Below are positions 1-5,405 of a DNA stretch of 6,030 bases, piece by piece (the first letter of the stretch is position 1; every line of letters starts with the position of its first letter). The notes beneath the pieces are model-generated. The model made no database searches. It worked only from the letters and a program-made list of their open reading frames with translations, and was not told the origin of the DNA. The position numbers were made by a program, and so were the translations under genes. The DNA is from Verrucomicrobiales bacterium (lineage in GTDB: Bacteria > Verrucomicrobiota > Verrucomicrobiia > Limisphaerales > UBA1100). The stretch is from contig WTHG01000444.1 of the NCBI GenBank assembly GCA_011523245.1, positions 1-6,030 of the forward strand, given 5' to 3'.

Positions 1-86
1 ATTGCAAACAGGGCTATACCCGTCAATACGAAAACGATTTTTTTAGGGACACTTAAAAAAAGAGTGTTTTCCGAGCGCCTTTGCAT
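1..86 (-). CDS. N-terminus of a probable membrane or exported protein, cut by the left edge
   Basis: Reading leftwards from the ATG at 86-84, 28 codons stay open to the edge: MQRRSENTLFLSVPK followed by KIVFVLTGIALFA. The second part (residues 15-28) is a Lys-Lys pair followed by an uninterrupted hydrophobic run, as in a signal peptide core or a first membrane helix. An AGGA lies 5 nt upstream of the ATG (minus strand AGGAAACCCATG). It is the best Shine-Dalgarno match in the window and the main reason for choosing this start. The gene is divergent from the lipoprotein gene, with a 92-nt spacer. The product cannot be named from 28 residues. A competing minus-strand frame across 43-321 ends in a stop just inside this gene and looks like a shadow. 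Confidence 0.45.
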   Translation of the reverse strand, partial: MQRRSENTLFLSVPKKIVFVLTGIALFA

Positions 87-164
87 GGGTTTCCTGCCAG
101 TTTTTGTTCACAGACATCGTTTCGAGTGTGAGCAACACATCGTTGTGTATGAGGTTTTTGCGCG

Positions 165-170
165 TAGTCT
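165..170 (+). promoter_or_regulatory. -10-like hexamer TAGTCT ahead of the lipoprotein gene
   Basis: TAGTCT fits TANNNT and ends 8 nt before the GTG at 179. A weak -35-like TTGTGT (143-148) lies 16 nt upstream. No Shine-Dalgarno precedes the start. If this is the -10 element, transcription would begin at or next to the start codon. The match is weak and is listed mainly because three other genes here show the same geometry. Confidence 0.25.
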
Positions 171-178
171 GACCCGCG

Positions 179-592
179 GTGAGAATGTCAAGGAGACTCG
201 CCATCCACACATTGCTGGCTATTGGTGTCTGCATTTCCCTTTTGGGGTGTAACAGCATCAAGAGTATAGGAGAGCCATCGAAAGAAATTCCGGAGGAGAC
301 GGGCGGTGACACAAACGTCACCGCGCCGCCGGCTCAAGGCAAAACGGGCACCGCGCTCGTGTCCTATGCTCAACAGGGCAAGGTGATGTTGGTGGATCAG
401 GCGTTGGGATTTTGCGTGGTGGACTTTATGTTCGTCGCCAAAATGCCGCCGGCCGAGCAACGCTATTTTGTCTACCGAGGGAATCAGCAGGTGGGAGAGA
501 TTATGACCACCAGTCAGACTGATGAAACCTTTCAGGTGGCTGATATCAACAAGGGGGACATCCGTGAGGGCGACTCTGTGCGCCCCGAATAG
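179..592 (+). CDS. Small lipoprotein, function unknown
   Basis: This gene encodes a 137-residue protein from GTG 179. ATG 185 is an equally possible start and gives 135 residues. The N-terminus has the plan of a lipoprotein signal: Arg-rich n-region (residues 2-6), hydrophobic core (8-22) and lipobox LLGC, with Cys24 as the predicted lipidated residue. Residues 25-55 are a polar, Pro/Gly/Thr-rich tether. Residues 58-137 look like a compact beta domain: a GKV..V segment, then CVVDF, PPAEQR, VYRGNQQVGEI and AD.NKGDIREGDSVRP. This spacing (hydrophobic strands, VYR, VG, AD, GD) resembles small lipoprotein domains I associate with Verrucomicrobiota and Planctomycetota, but I cannot attach a function. 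The protein is probably anchored in a membrane facing the periplasm. AAGGAG at 189-194 lies inside the gene and is not followed by a usable start. A strong terminator follows 20 nt after the stop, so the gene is probably monocistronic. Confidence 0.8.
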   Translation: MRMSRRLAIHTLLAIGVCISLLGCNSIKSIGEPSKEIPEETGGDTNVTAPPAQGKTGTALVSYAQQGKVMLVDQALGFCVVDFMFVAKMPPAEQRYFVYRGNQQVGEIMTTSQTDETFQVADINKGDIREGDSVRPE

Positions 593-611
593 TACGGATG
601 GGTGGAGAAGG

Positions 612-640
612 GCCCCGGGGGAAACCTCGGGGCTCTTTTT
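612..640 (+). terminator. Rho-independent terminator after the lipoprotein gene
   Basis: A 9-bp stem (GCCCCGGGG at 612-620 with CCTCGGGGC at 625-633, one G-U pair) closes a GAAA tetraloop. It is followed by TCTTTTT and further T-rich sequence. The U-tract is on the plus-strand side only, so it mainly ends lipoprotein transcription. It could also slow transcripts arriving from the minus-strand gene that stops at 644. Confidence 0.9.
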
Positions 641-643
641 ATT

Positions 644-958
644 TTATTGCTCGGCCGGTTCCGGCGCGGGGGGATGCGGCTTCTTCTTATAAGGCGAGTG
701 GAGGTTGAAATAAATGCCGCACATCGGCAACGGGCTGCCATCCGCCTGGCTGAGAATAATGGTCACCTGATTATCCAGCGCAATTCCGTGCCGCATACCT
801 TCGCCGCGTGTTTCATAGGCGCGGATCGCCTTCACCAACAAACTCTCCAGCGACACCTGACAATCATCGGGCGTTTTATCCAGACACACGATATGCTTGT
901 CGTACGATTTTACCGCCGCAGCGATCTCCTCAGTAAACATGTCCGGCGTCAGGTCCAT
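644..958 (-). CDS. Hypothetical protein, 104 residues
   Basis: I do not recognise this protein. It starts MDLTPDMFTEEIAAAVKSYD and appears to be a mixed alpha/beta soluble domain. Residues 8-18 and 36-51 look helical, and the strand-like segments are HIVCL (22-26), VTIIL (65-69) and CGIYFNL (80-86). The last 18 residues are Lys- then Pro-rich (KKKPHPPAPEPAEQ). There is no signal peptide and no membrane helix. The three Cys residues (25, 33, 80) form no obvious metal-binding motif. Codon use is G/C-rich at third positions and regular, which favours this strand over the overlapping plus-strand frame 602-991. ATG 958 is the only good start, because an in-frame stop lies 25 nt upstream. It has no Shine-Dalgarno. 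It lies 83 nt downstream of yggS on the same strand, so co-transcription is plausible but not shown. Confidence 0.7.
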   Translation of the reverse strand: MDLTPDMFTEEIAAAVKSYDKHIVCLDKTPDDCQVSLESLLVKAIRAYETRGEGMRHGIALDNQVTIILSQADGSPLPMCGIYFNLHSPYKKKPHPPAPEPAEQ

Positions 959-1041
959 AAAAGGGCGGACTGTATCATGTGCTTAATTTGAAATCACTCC
1001 CAAAATGAGCTGTGTTTTACACCTTACTGAGACTCAGGAGT

Positions 1042-1740
1042 TTAATCCTTATCCGCTGCCGAGCGCGGGCCGAAGAGGGTGGTGCCGAGGCGGATGAAGG
1101 TGGCGCCCTCCTCGATGGCAATTTCGTAATCGCCGCTCATACCCATGGATAGCTCGGGCAGGGGCGCGCCCAGTTGATCTTCACAGGCGCTTTTGAGTTC
1201 GCGCAGTTTTTGAAAATAGGGCCGGGCGCTCTCGGGTTGGCGGGTGAAGGGCGCCATGGTCATCAGGCCGTGGAGTTCGAGTTGGGGGAATTCGAAAAAG
1301 GCTTCCATGGCGGCCACGGCGGCTTCGGGAGTGAAGCCGTGTTTGCTGCCTTCGCCGGAGACATTCACCTCCAGGAGCACGGGCATGACTTTGGCGGCCT
1401 GTTCACAGCGTTTGTTGAGTTCGGCGGCCAGATGCAGGCTGTCCACAGCATGCAGGAAATCAAACAGGGCGACGGCGTCCCGGCATTTGTTGGTTTGCAG
1501 GTTGCCGATGAAATGCCAGCGCAGATGGCCGGGACAATCGGGAATCTTAGCCTTGGCTTCCTGCACGCGATTTTCGCCAAAGAGCGTGAGGCCGCAATCG
1601 GCGGCTTCGTGGATTATGGGGGGCGGGAATTTTTTGCCCACCGCGACGAGTTGTACATCCTCAGGCGCGCGCCCGGCGCGGTCGCAGGCGGCGGCGATGC
1701 GCTTCTGTATGGCGGTCAGGTTGTCAGCAATGTTAGGCAC
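1042..1740 (-). CDS. yggS: Pyridoxal phosphate homeostasis protein, YggS/PLPBP family
   Basis: This is a 232-residue cytoplasmic PLP-binding protein, the usual length for the family. It folds like the N-terminal barrel of alanine racemase but is not known to catalyse a reaction. It buffers free pyridoxal phosphate, and its loss disturbs amino-acid and B6 metabolism. The sequence shows the family landmarks in order: LVAVGKKFP with the PLP-binding Lys36, FGENRVQEA (54-62), WHFIGNLQTNK (74-84), VNVSGEGSKHGF (126-137), GLMTMAPF (158-165), and the phosphate-binding C-terminal stretch LSMGMSGDYEIAI with IRLGTTLFGPR. Gly35-Lys36-Lys37 replaces the commoner Ser-Lys-Thr around the lysine. The start is GTG 1740. 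An in-frame TAA sits only 9 nt upstream (1750-1752), so no longer protein is possible. There is no Shine-Dalgarno. It is divergent from the EVE gene and upstream of the 104-residue unknown. By hand count two sample lines of the gene are about 64% G+C. Confidence 0.95.
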   Translation of the reverse strand: MPNIADNLTAIQKRIAAACDRAGRAPEDVQLVAVGKKFPPPIIHEAADCGLTLFGENRVQEAKAKIPDCPGHLRWHFIGNLQTNKCRDAVALFDFLHAVDSLHLAAELNKRCEQAAKVMPVLLEVNVSGEGSKHGFTPEAAVAAMEAFFEFPQLELHGLMTMAPFTRQPESARPYFQKLRELKSACEDQLGAPLPELSMGMSGDYEIAIEEGATFIRLGTTLFGPRSAADKD

Positions 1741-1746
1741 GCCGGG

Positions 1747-1752
1747 ATGTTA
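1747..1752 (-). promoter_or_regulatory. -10-like hexamer TAACAT ahead of yggS
   Basis: On the minus strand TAACAT is followed by 6 nt (CCCGGC) and then the GTG start. It overlaps the in-frame TAA that limits the gene. There is no convincing -35 at 16-18 nt. A TTGACT at 1765-1760 is only 7 nt upstream, too close to pair with it. It is kept because the spacing fits a leaderless start. Confidence 0.3.
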
Positions 1753-1819
1753 GTTTGAAAGTCAAATGGTGAGTAGGATTTTCGTGACTCCTCGAGATGT
1801 TCGATTCACTACTTCCGCC

Positions 1820-2233
1820 ATGCAGTACTGGCTGGTAAAACAGGAACCAGAAAAATACCCGTGGTCACAATTCGTTAAGGAAAATGGAACTTATTGGGAT
1901 GGCGTTCGAAATTATCAGGCGCGTAATAATTTGCGTGCCATGAAAAAAGGTGATCACGTTTTTTTCTACCATAGCGTTAGCGAAAAGGCCGTGGTGGGAG
2001 TGGCCAAAGTAACACGTGAGGCATATCCTGATCCTACGGCCAAGAAAGGTGACTGGAGTATGGTTGATCTAAAGCCTATCAAAGCCATGGTCGAACCTGT
2101 GACATTGGAGCAGATCAAGGCTGAATCTAAGTTGTCTGAGGTTGCGCTAATCAAACAAAGCCGACTTTCTGTGATGCCTTTGCGCGCACCCGAATTCCGT
2201 CGAATACTACAATTGGGTCAAACGAAGATTTGA
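1820..2233 (+). CDS. EVE-domain (PUA-like superfamily) protein
   Basis: This is a 137-residue protein that is a single full-length EVE domain. EVE domains are PUA/YTH-like folds thought to bind modified bases in nucleic acid. Family members include human THYN1 and many small bacterial proteins. Hallmarks seen: YWLVKQEPEKYPW (3-15), WDGVRNYQARNNLRAMKKGD (26-45), FFYHS (48-52), VVGVAKV..EAYPDPT (58-73), W79..VDLKPI (82-87) and LIKQSRLSVMPL (110-121). The reading frame is open back to ATG 1766, but I chose ATG 1820 because family members begin directly with [M]xYWLxKxEP and the 18 extra residues look unstructured. No Shine-Dalgarno is visible. By hand count positions 1861-2160 are 45% G+C, clearly lower than yggS, so it may be a later arrival. 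Its biological target is unknown. It precedes the polyprenyl synthase by 32 nt, but that gene has its own promoter-like element. Confidence 0.93.
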   Translation: MQYWLVKQEPEKYPWSQFVKENGTYWDGVRNYQARNNLRAMKKGDHVFFYHSVSEKAVVGVAKVTREAYPDPTAKKGDWSMVDLKPIKAMVEPVTLEQIKAESKLSEVALIKQSRLSVMPLRAPEFRRILQLGQTKI

Positions 2234-2257
2234 GTTTAAGTTATTTTTCATTATAAT
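2230..2257 (+). promoter_or_regulatory. Sigma-70-type promoter for the polyprenyl synthase gene
   Basis: TTGAGT (2230-2235, four of six matches to TTGACA) is separated by 16 nt from a perfect TATAAT (2252-2257), in an A/T-rich stretch. The -35 overlaps the stop codon of the EVE gene. The expected start point falls 6-8 nt after the -10, at 2264-2266, which is the start codon region itself. There is no room for a Shine-Dalgarno, so the message would be leaderless. Confidence 0.6.
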
Positions 2258-2265
2258 TCTCTTTG

Positions 2266-3270
2266 ATGCTGGCTGAAACTCAAAAAACTGCCATTCCAAA
2301 AAACTGGTCTGAGCTCTGCGACCCAATCCAACCGTTTTTGGATGAGGTTTCTGATCGACTACAGGACGAGGTAAAGAACTTCGATCCTCAGATTGCCACC
2401 TTTGTGCAGTACGCGTTGACAAGTCGGGGCAAGCAGCTCCGTCCGGCACTTGTGGCTTTGGCTGCGCGAGCGGCTGGCGGAATCAAGCCGCAGCATGTTG
2501 ACATCGCGGTAATCATTGAAATGGTGCACCTCGCCACTTTAGTGCACGACGACGTGGTTGATGGTGCTGAGGTACGCCGAAACCGCCCGACATTGGCCGC
2601 TAACTGGGGCAACAAGGTTTCGGTGCTAGCTGGGGACTGCCTGTTTGCCGAGGCTTTGAGACTTGCTGCTACGTTGCCTTCTACTGAGGTATGCCGTTTG
2701 GTGAGTCAATCGGCCAAGATTGTTTGCACGGGTGAAATACGCCAGACCTTGCAGCGAGGTAATTTTGAGCTTGGCCGCGAGGAATATCTGGAATTAATTC
2801 GAATGAAAACTGCGGAGCTGTTTTCGCTGGCCTGCGAATTAGGCGCGCGGTTCGCGGCGCCGGATGAACCGAAAGTGCATGCGGCCCTAAGAACTTTCCG
2901 CGAGCAACTTGGTACGGCCTATCAGATTTATGATGATTGTCTGGATGTCTTCGGCGAAGAGGCCCGCGCCGGCAAATCGCTGCGCACCGATCTCATCACT
3001 GGTAAGGCAACTTTGCCGGTGTTGATCGCTTTGGAGCGTGCGGATGAGATTGAGCATAAGGCGTGGCTCTCGATGCTCAAGGATGGCGGTGAACAGGTGA
3101 ACACCATTCGTGAAGGCCTGCTGGCCCGCCAAATTCCGAGTGCCTGTCGCGAGGTGGTGGAAGGTTACATTCAACGAGCTAATGAAAGCGTTGTGCATTT
3201 GCCGTCGGCTTCGGCGTTGCATGGGCTTTCGGATTGCCTGACGGTGCAGCTGAATTTGCTCAGCGACTAA
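2266..3270 (+). CDS. Long-chain trans-polyprenyl diphosphate synthase
   Basis: This is a 334-residue soluble enzyme of the trans-prenyltransferase (polyprenyl synthetase) family. Such enzymes extend allylic diphosphates with isopentenyl diphosphate, usually to make quinone side chains. Landmarks seen: GKQLRP (55-60); the first Asp-rich motif DDVVD with Asp95, Asp96 and Asp99, followed by RRNRPT; GEIRQ (156-160); MKTAELF (180-186); the second Asp-rich motif YDDCLD with Asp223, Asp224 and Asp227; and GKATLPVL (246-253). The residues 5 and 4 before the first motif are Ala90 and Thr91, small rather than aromatic. In this family that goes with long products, as in the IspB segment HTATLLHDD. I infer an octaprenyl-like or similar long product, but the exact length is not readable. 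Start choice: TTG 2263 is directly followed by ATG 2266, and I use the ATG. The enzyme may supply the quinone used by the Rieske/cytochrome b complex. Its stop is 6 nt from that of the opposing membrane-protein gene. Confidence 0.95.
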   Translation: MLAETQKTAIPKNWSELCDPIQPFLDEVSDRLQDEVKNFDPQIATFVQYALTSRGKQLRPALVALAARAAGGIKPQHVDIAVIIEMVHLATLVHDDVVDGAEVRRNRPTLAANWGNKVSVLAGDCLFAEALRLAATLPSTEVCRLVSQSAKIVCTGEIRQTLQRGNFELGREEYLELIRMKTAELFSLACELGARFAAPDEPKVHAALRTFREQLGTAYQIYDDCLDVFGEEARAGKSLRTDLITGKATLPVLIALERADEIEHKAWLSMLKDGGEQVNTIREGLLARQIPSACREVVEGYIQRANESVVHLPSASALHGLSDCLTVQLNLLSD

Positions 3271-3276
3271 AGCGGC

Positions 3277-4656
3277 TTACAGGCGCGGTCGTTGAAATAC
3301 GTATTTTTCTTCACGCAACGATTCCAGCGTGAGTAGCAGCCGATCGGGAAACATTTGCAGTGACACCGAGGTATTTGCCGAACCCCAAGACCATTGTGTT
3401 TGAAAGGTGCCGCCCGGATTTTTCTCCCAAGCGTTATGGGCGAGGAGTTGGATTGGGCGGTCGCCAGTGTGTTCGGGAATGACCGGCAATAAATCACGAG
3501 GCGACACATTTTCGCGCTCAACCGTGGCTGTTTGCCCGAGGGCGCGATCGGGAAATGTACGGCCTTCCAGATAACAGGAACCATCGGAAAAACTCAGGGT
3601 TAAGTCGGCCGCTAGCCTCTGTAAATACTGACCAAGCGCCGCGCGTTCCGCGGCATTCATTTTGGGATAACGAGATTGAAACTGCGCCAAGGTCTGGTCG
3701 GCATCCAGTCGCCAACGGCCCAGCAACGGCGGTCGGCCCTGCAGGGCCAAGTTGTGGGGGGAATACTGAGCGGATTGACCGGTTTGTAGGTAGGCCTTGA
3801 GATCCTGCAAATCCACTTGTGCCACACGCGCGCGCAAATCTGGATCCGCCCAAGCTGCCTGAAGCTGCGGGTTGGCCAGTAATTGATGGAGGTTGGTGCG
3901 CTGGTGCAACCCCATAAAAAAAGTGTTGGTCGTCCAGACATGGGTCAGTTCGGTGATGCGCGGATGATGCGCGCTATCCAGCAATCCCGGATAGCCCAGC
4001 AGACGTGAACGGAATTGGCGAATGTGCATCAGGTTGTTCGTGCTGCAGTTTTGATAAACCAAACCGGCGACCTCGGCGGCGGTGTAAAAATCAGCCGGAA
4101 CGGGATCCAGCCAGCGAGCCAGAGGCGTGAGTCCCAGTGTTGTACCGTCGCGGTACAATCGTGCGGCCCAACGCTGGCTGAGGGGATCCTGCTGTGGTAG
4201 CGCTGCTGGAATTTGGTTGGCCAAGAAACCCAACGGCAAGGTCAGGGTTAGGATCATCCAGCCCGCACAGAGGCTCAGACCGCCGCCCAGCACTAAGCCG
4301 AGGCGGTGATTTAATCGCTGCCAGGCTTCTTGCCGGTCGGTTGTCCAGTGGGAGTGCAGTTTCGTGGCCAATGGATTGTGCAACAGTTGACCGGCCAAGC
4401 CTAGGGTAAGAAAAGCCAGCGCGAAGGCCCAGGCAAAATCGGCCCCCATTAGCCGGCTGAGCGGATGGTCGGGTAGGAAAAAGTCCGGCACGATCTGGCG
4501 CCCCCAGGGTGCGGCAAAGGCAGCCAGCAAACCGGCGGAGCAGAGGAGCGCCAACCGCAAACCTCCCGCCCGATGACCCAGCGCAAGGCCTCCAGCCAGC
4601 AGAGTCGCTGCCAGTAACAGGACCGAGTCGCCGGGGAACCAAGCCAACACCATCAT
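3277..4656 (-). CDS. Membrane protein with CvpA-like N-terminus and long C-terminal domain
   Basis: This is a 459-residue protein. Residues 10-28, 33-50, 73-92 and 117-140 are four probable membrane helices. The arrangement, with small Gly/Ala-rich helices and the NHRLGLVLGGGLSL segment opening the fourth helix, recalls CvpA (colicin V production) proteins, though the match is by eye. Bacterial CvpA is usually about 160-180 residues, so roughly 300 residues are extra. Residues 196-292 are polar and helical, with two similar short units, NPQLQAAWA and DPDLRARVA. Residues 308-445 start LLGRWRLDADQTL and continue through LTLSFSDGSCYLEG to alternating strands ending VSLQMFPDRLLLTLE. This looks like a lipocalin-type 'GxWxLD' beta domain. 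The start is uncertain between the adjacent ATGs at 4656 and 4653. There is no Shine-Dalgarno. No partner gene suggests a role. Alternatively it is an unrelated four-helix membrane protein. Confidence 0.8.
   Translation of the reverse strand: MMVLAWFPGDSVLLLAATLLAGGLALGHRAGGLRLALLCSAGLLAAFAAPWGRQIVPDFFLPDHPLSRLMGADFAWAFALAFLTLGLAGQLLHNPLATKLHSHWTTDRQEAWQRLNHRLGLVLGGGLSLCAGWMILTLTLPLGFLANQIPAALPQQDPLSQRWAARLYRDGTTLGLTPLARWLDPVPADFYTAAEVAGLVYQNCSTNNLMHIRQFRSRLLGYPGLLDSAHHPRITELTHVWTTNTFFMGLHQRTNLHQLLANPQLQAAWADPDLRARVAQVDLQDLKAYLQTGQSAQYSPHNLALQGRPPLLGRWRLDADQTLAQFQSRYPKMNAAERAALGQYLQRLAADLTLSFSDGSCYLEGRTFPDRALGQTATVERENVSPRDLLPVIPEHTGDRPIQLLAHNAWEKNPGGTFQTQWSWGSANTSVSLQMFPDRLLLTLESLREEKYVFQRPRL
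4140..4158. repeat. Perfect 8-bp inverted repeat inside the CvpA-like gene
   Basis: TTGTACCG and CGGTACAA are exact reverse complements separated by TCG. They lie in codons for part of the LYRDGTT segment (about residues 167-173). It could form a hairpin in the mRNA or be a binding palindrome, or it may be chance. Confidence 0.35.
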
Positions 4657-4662
4657 GCGCCC

Positions 4663-4668
4663 AAGTTA
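4663..4668 (-). promoter_or_regulatory. -10-like hexamer TAACTT ahead of the CvpA-like gene
   Basis: On the minus strand TAACTT is followed by 6 nt (GGGCGC) and then ATG 4656. This is the same spacing as before yggS. No -35 element is convincing and no Shine-Dalgarno is present. Confidence 0.3.
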
Positions 4669-4765
4669 ACGGACACAGCGATTCTTGCACTGAAAAGTGA
4701 TTAACATTGATGATTGTCTCCTGTGGTTTCTTCCGGTAGTCGTTTTGAATTGCTGGGGGGGTTCG

Positions 4766-4785
4766 GGAGTCTTATGGAAGACTCC
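4766..4785 (+). promoter_or_regulatory. Hairpin in the leader of the Rieske/cytochrome b operon
   Basis: GGAGTCTT (4766-4773) and AAGACTCC (4778-4785) form a perfect 8-bp stem with an ATGG loop, followed by TTTAAAA. It lies 29 nt before the Rieske start, in the 158-nt spacer between divergent genes. A second small pair, GGAG (4794-4797) and CTCC (4801-4804), follows, so GGAG/CTCC elements alternate twice and could pair in different ways. The short U-run makes it a poor terminator. It may be an attenuator, an mRNA stabiliser or an operator. Confidence 0.45.
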
Positions 4786-4814
4786 TTTAAAACGGAGCAA
4801 CTCCCATCGTTATT

Positions 4815-5405
4815 ATGTCCAAGGAAAATGTTTCTTCTCAAGAGGAGTCCCAGCCGGATCGGCGGGATTTCATCAAAGGCGCCTCGTGCGCCATTGGAGC
4901 AGCCATCGGCGCCGTGCCGATGGCCGCCGGGGTGCGCGTGGTGCTCGATCCTTTGAGCCGCCAAGCAACGGCGGAGGGGGGCGCGGAGTTTATCCGGTTG
5001 GCGGACGTGTCCGATCTGCCGGAGAGCGAACCAATGAAGTTCGCCATTGTCGAGGACAAGACGGACAAATGGAGTCGCTACAAGGATGTGCCGGTTGGCG
5101 CGGTGTATTTGCTGAAGGAAACTGGGGATTCTTCGGCGGACGATGCGGAGGCGCCGGTATCGGTGATCGCCTACAACACGGTGTGTCCGCATCTGGGTTG
5201 TTTTGTGGATTACCGGAAGGATGAGCAGGATTTCTTCTGTCCCTGCCACGACAGTAATTTTGATTTGGAGGGCAACTTGCTCAAGGGCGTTAGCCCGCGG
5301 GCGATGGATACGCTGGAAGTGGATGAGGAGAAGCTCAAGGCCGGCGAGATATGGGTGAAGTTTCAGCGGTTCAAGAGCAACACCAAGGAGAAGATCGCCC
5401 TCTAA
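4815..5405 (+). CDS. Rieske iron-sulfur protein of a bc-type quinol-oxidising complex
   Basis: This is a 196-residue protein. In such complexes the Rieske [2Fe-2S] subunit takes the first electron from quinol at the outer site of cytochrome b and passes it to a cytochrome c. The N-terminus carries a Tat signal: DRRDFIKG (15-22) followed by a Gly/Ala-rich helix (23-40), which in this family usually stays as the membrane anchor. The cluster motifs are CPHLGC (124-129) and CPCHDSNFD (142-150). Cys124, His126, Cys142 and His145 are the expected cluster ligands, and Cys129-Cys144 the expected disulfide. Two positions differ from the usual CPCHGSxYD: Asp146 replaces Gly, and Phe149 replaces the Tyr that raises redox potential. 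Ser147 is kept. An acidic insert lies at 104-112. The proline loop reads GVSPRAMDTL (158-167). The nearest GGAG is 17 nt before the ATG, too far for ordinary initiation. Cytochrome b follows after 22 nt. Confidence 0.95.
   Translation: MSKENVSSQEESQPDRRDFIKGASCAIGAAIGAVPMAAGVRVVLDPLSRQATAEGGAEFIRLADVSDLPESEPMKFAIVEDKTDKWSRYKDVPVGAVYLLKETGDSSADDAEAPVSVIAYNTVCPHLGCFVDYRKDEQDFFCPCHDSNFDLEGNLLKGVSPRAMDTLEVDEEKLKAGEIWVKFQRFKSNTKEKIAL

Noticed and set aside
49..70. Possible terminator ACACTT-A7-GAGTGT followed by TTTT
   Set aside because: The stem is only 6 bp with a G-U pair and mostly weak pairs, and it lies within the probable left-edge coding frame.
43..321. Minus-strand frame of 92 codons across the lipoprotein start
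   Set aside because: It is antisense to the lipoprotein signal sequence, its sequence has no family features, and it overlaps the better supported left-edge start.
602..991. Plus-strand frame of 129 codons opposite the 104-residue gene
   Set aside because: It begins inside the terminator hairpin, is Arg/His-rich in the way antisense frames are, and the minus-strand frame has better codon use and a plausible fold.
1006..1040. Small hairpins (GTGT/ACAC and CTGAG/CTCAG) downstream of yggS
   Set aside because: The stems are 4-5 bp, one has a 1-nt loop, and neither is followed by a T-tract on the minus strand, so no terminator is supported.
1174..1758. Long plus-strand frames over yggS (Gly/Phe/His-rich)
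   Set aside because: They are the complement of a clear YggS coding sequence. Openness comes from high G+C.
1755..1784. TTGAAA as a -35 for the EVE gene
   Set aside because: No -10-like hexamer lies 16-18 nt downstream. The nearest, TAGGAT, is only 13 nt away.
1766..1819. Longer start for the EVE protein at ATG 1766
   Set aside because: The 18 added residues do not resemble the family, whose members begin at the YWLxKxEP strand, and there is no Shine-Dalgarno for it either.
4091..4690. 199-codon minus-strand frame over the CvpA-like gene
   Set aside because: It is a frame-shifted shadow rich in Arg, Pro and Gly with no hydrophobic pattern, while the 459-residue frame has clear membrane helices.
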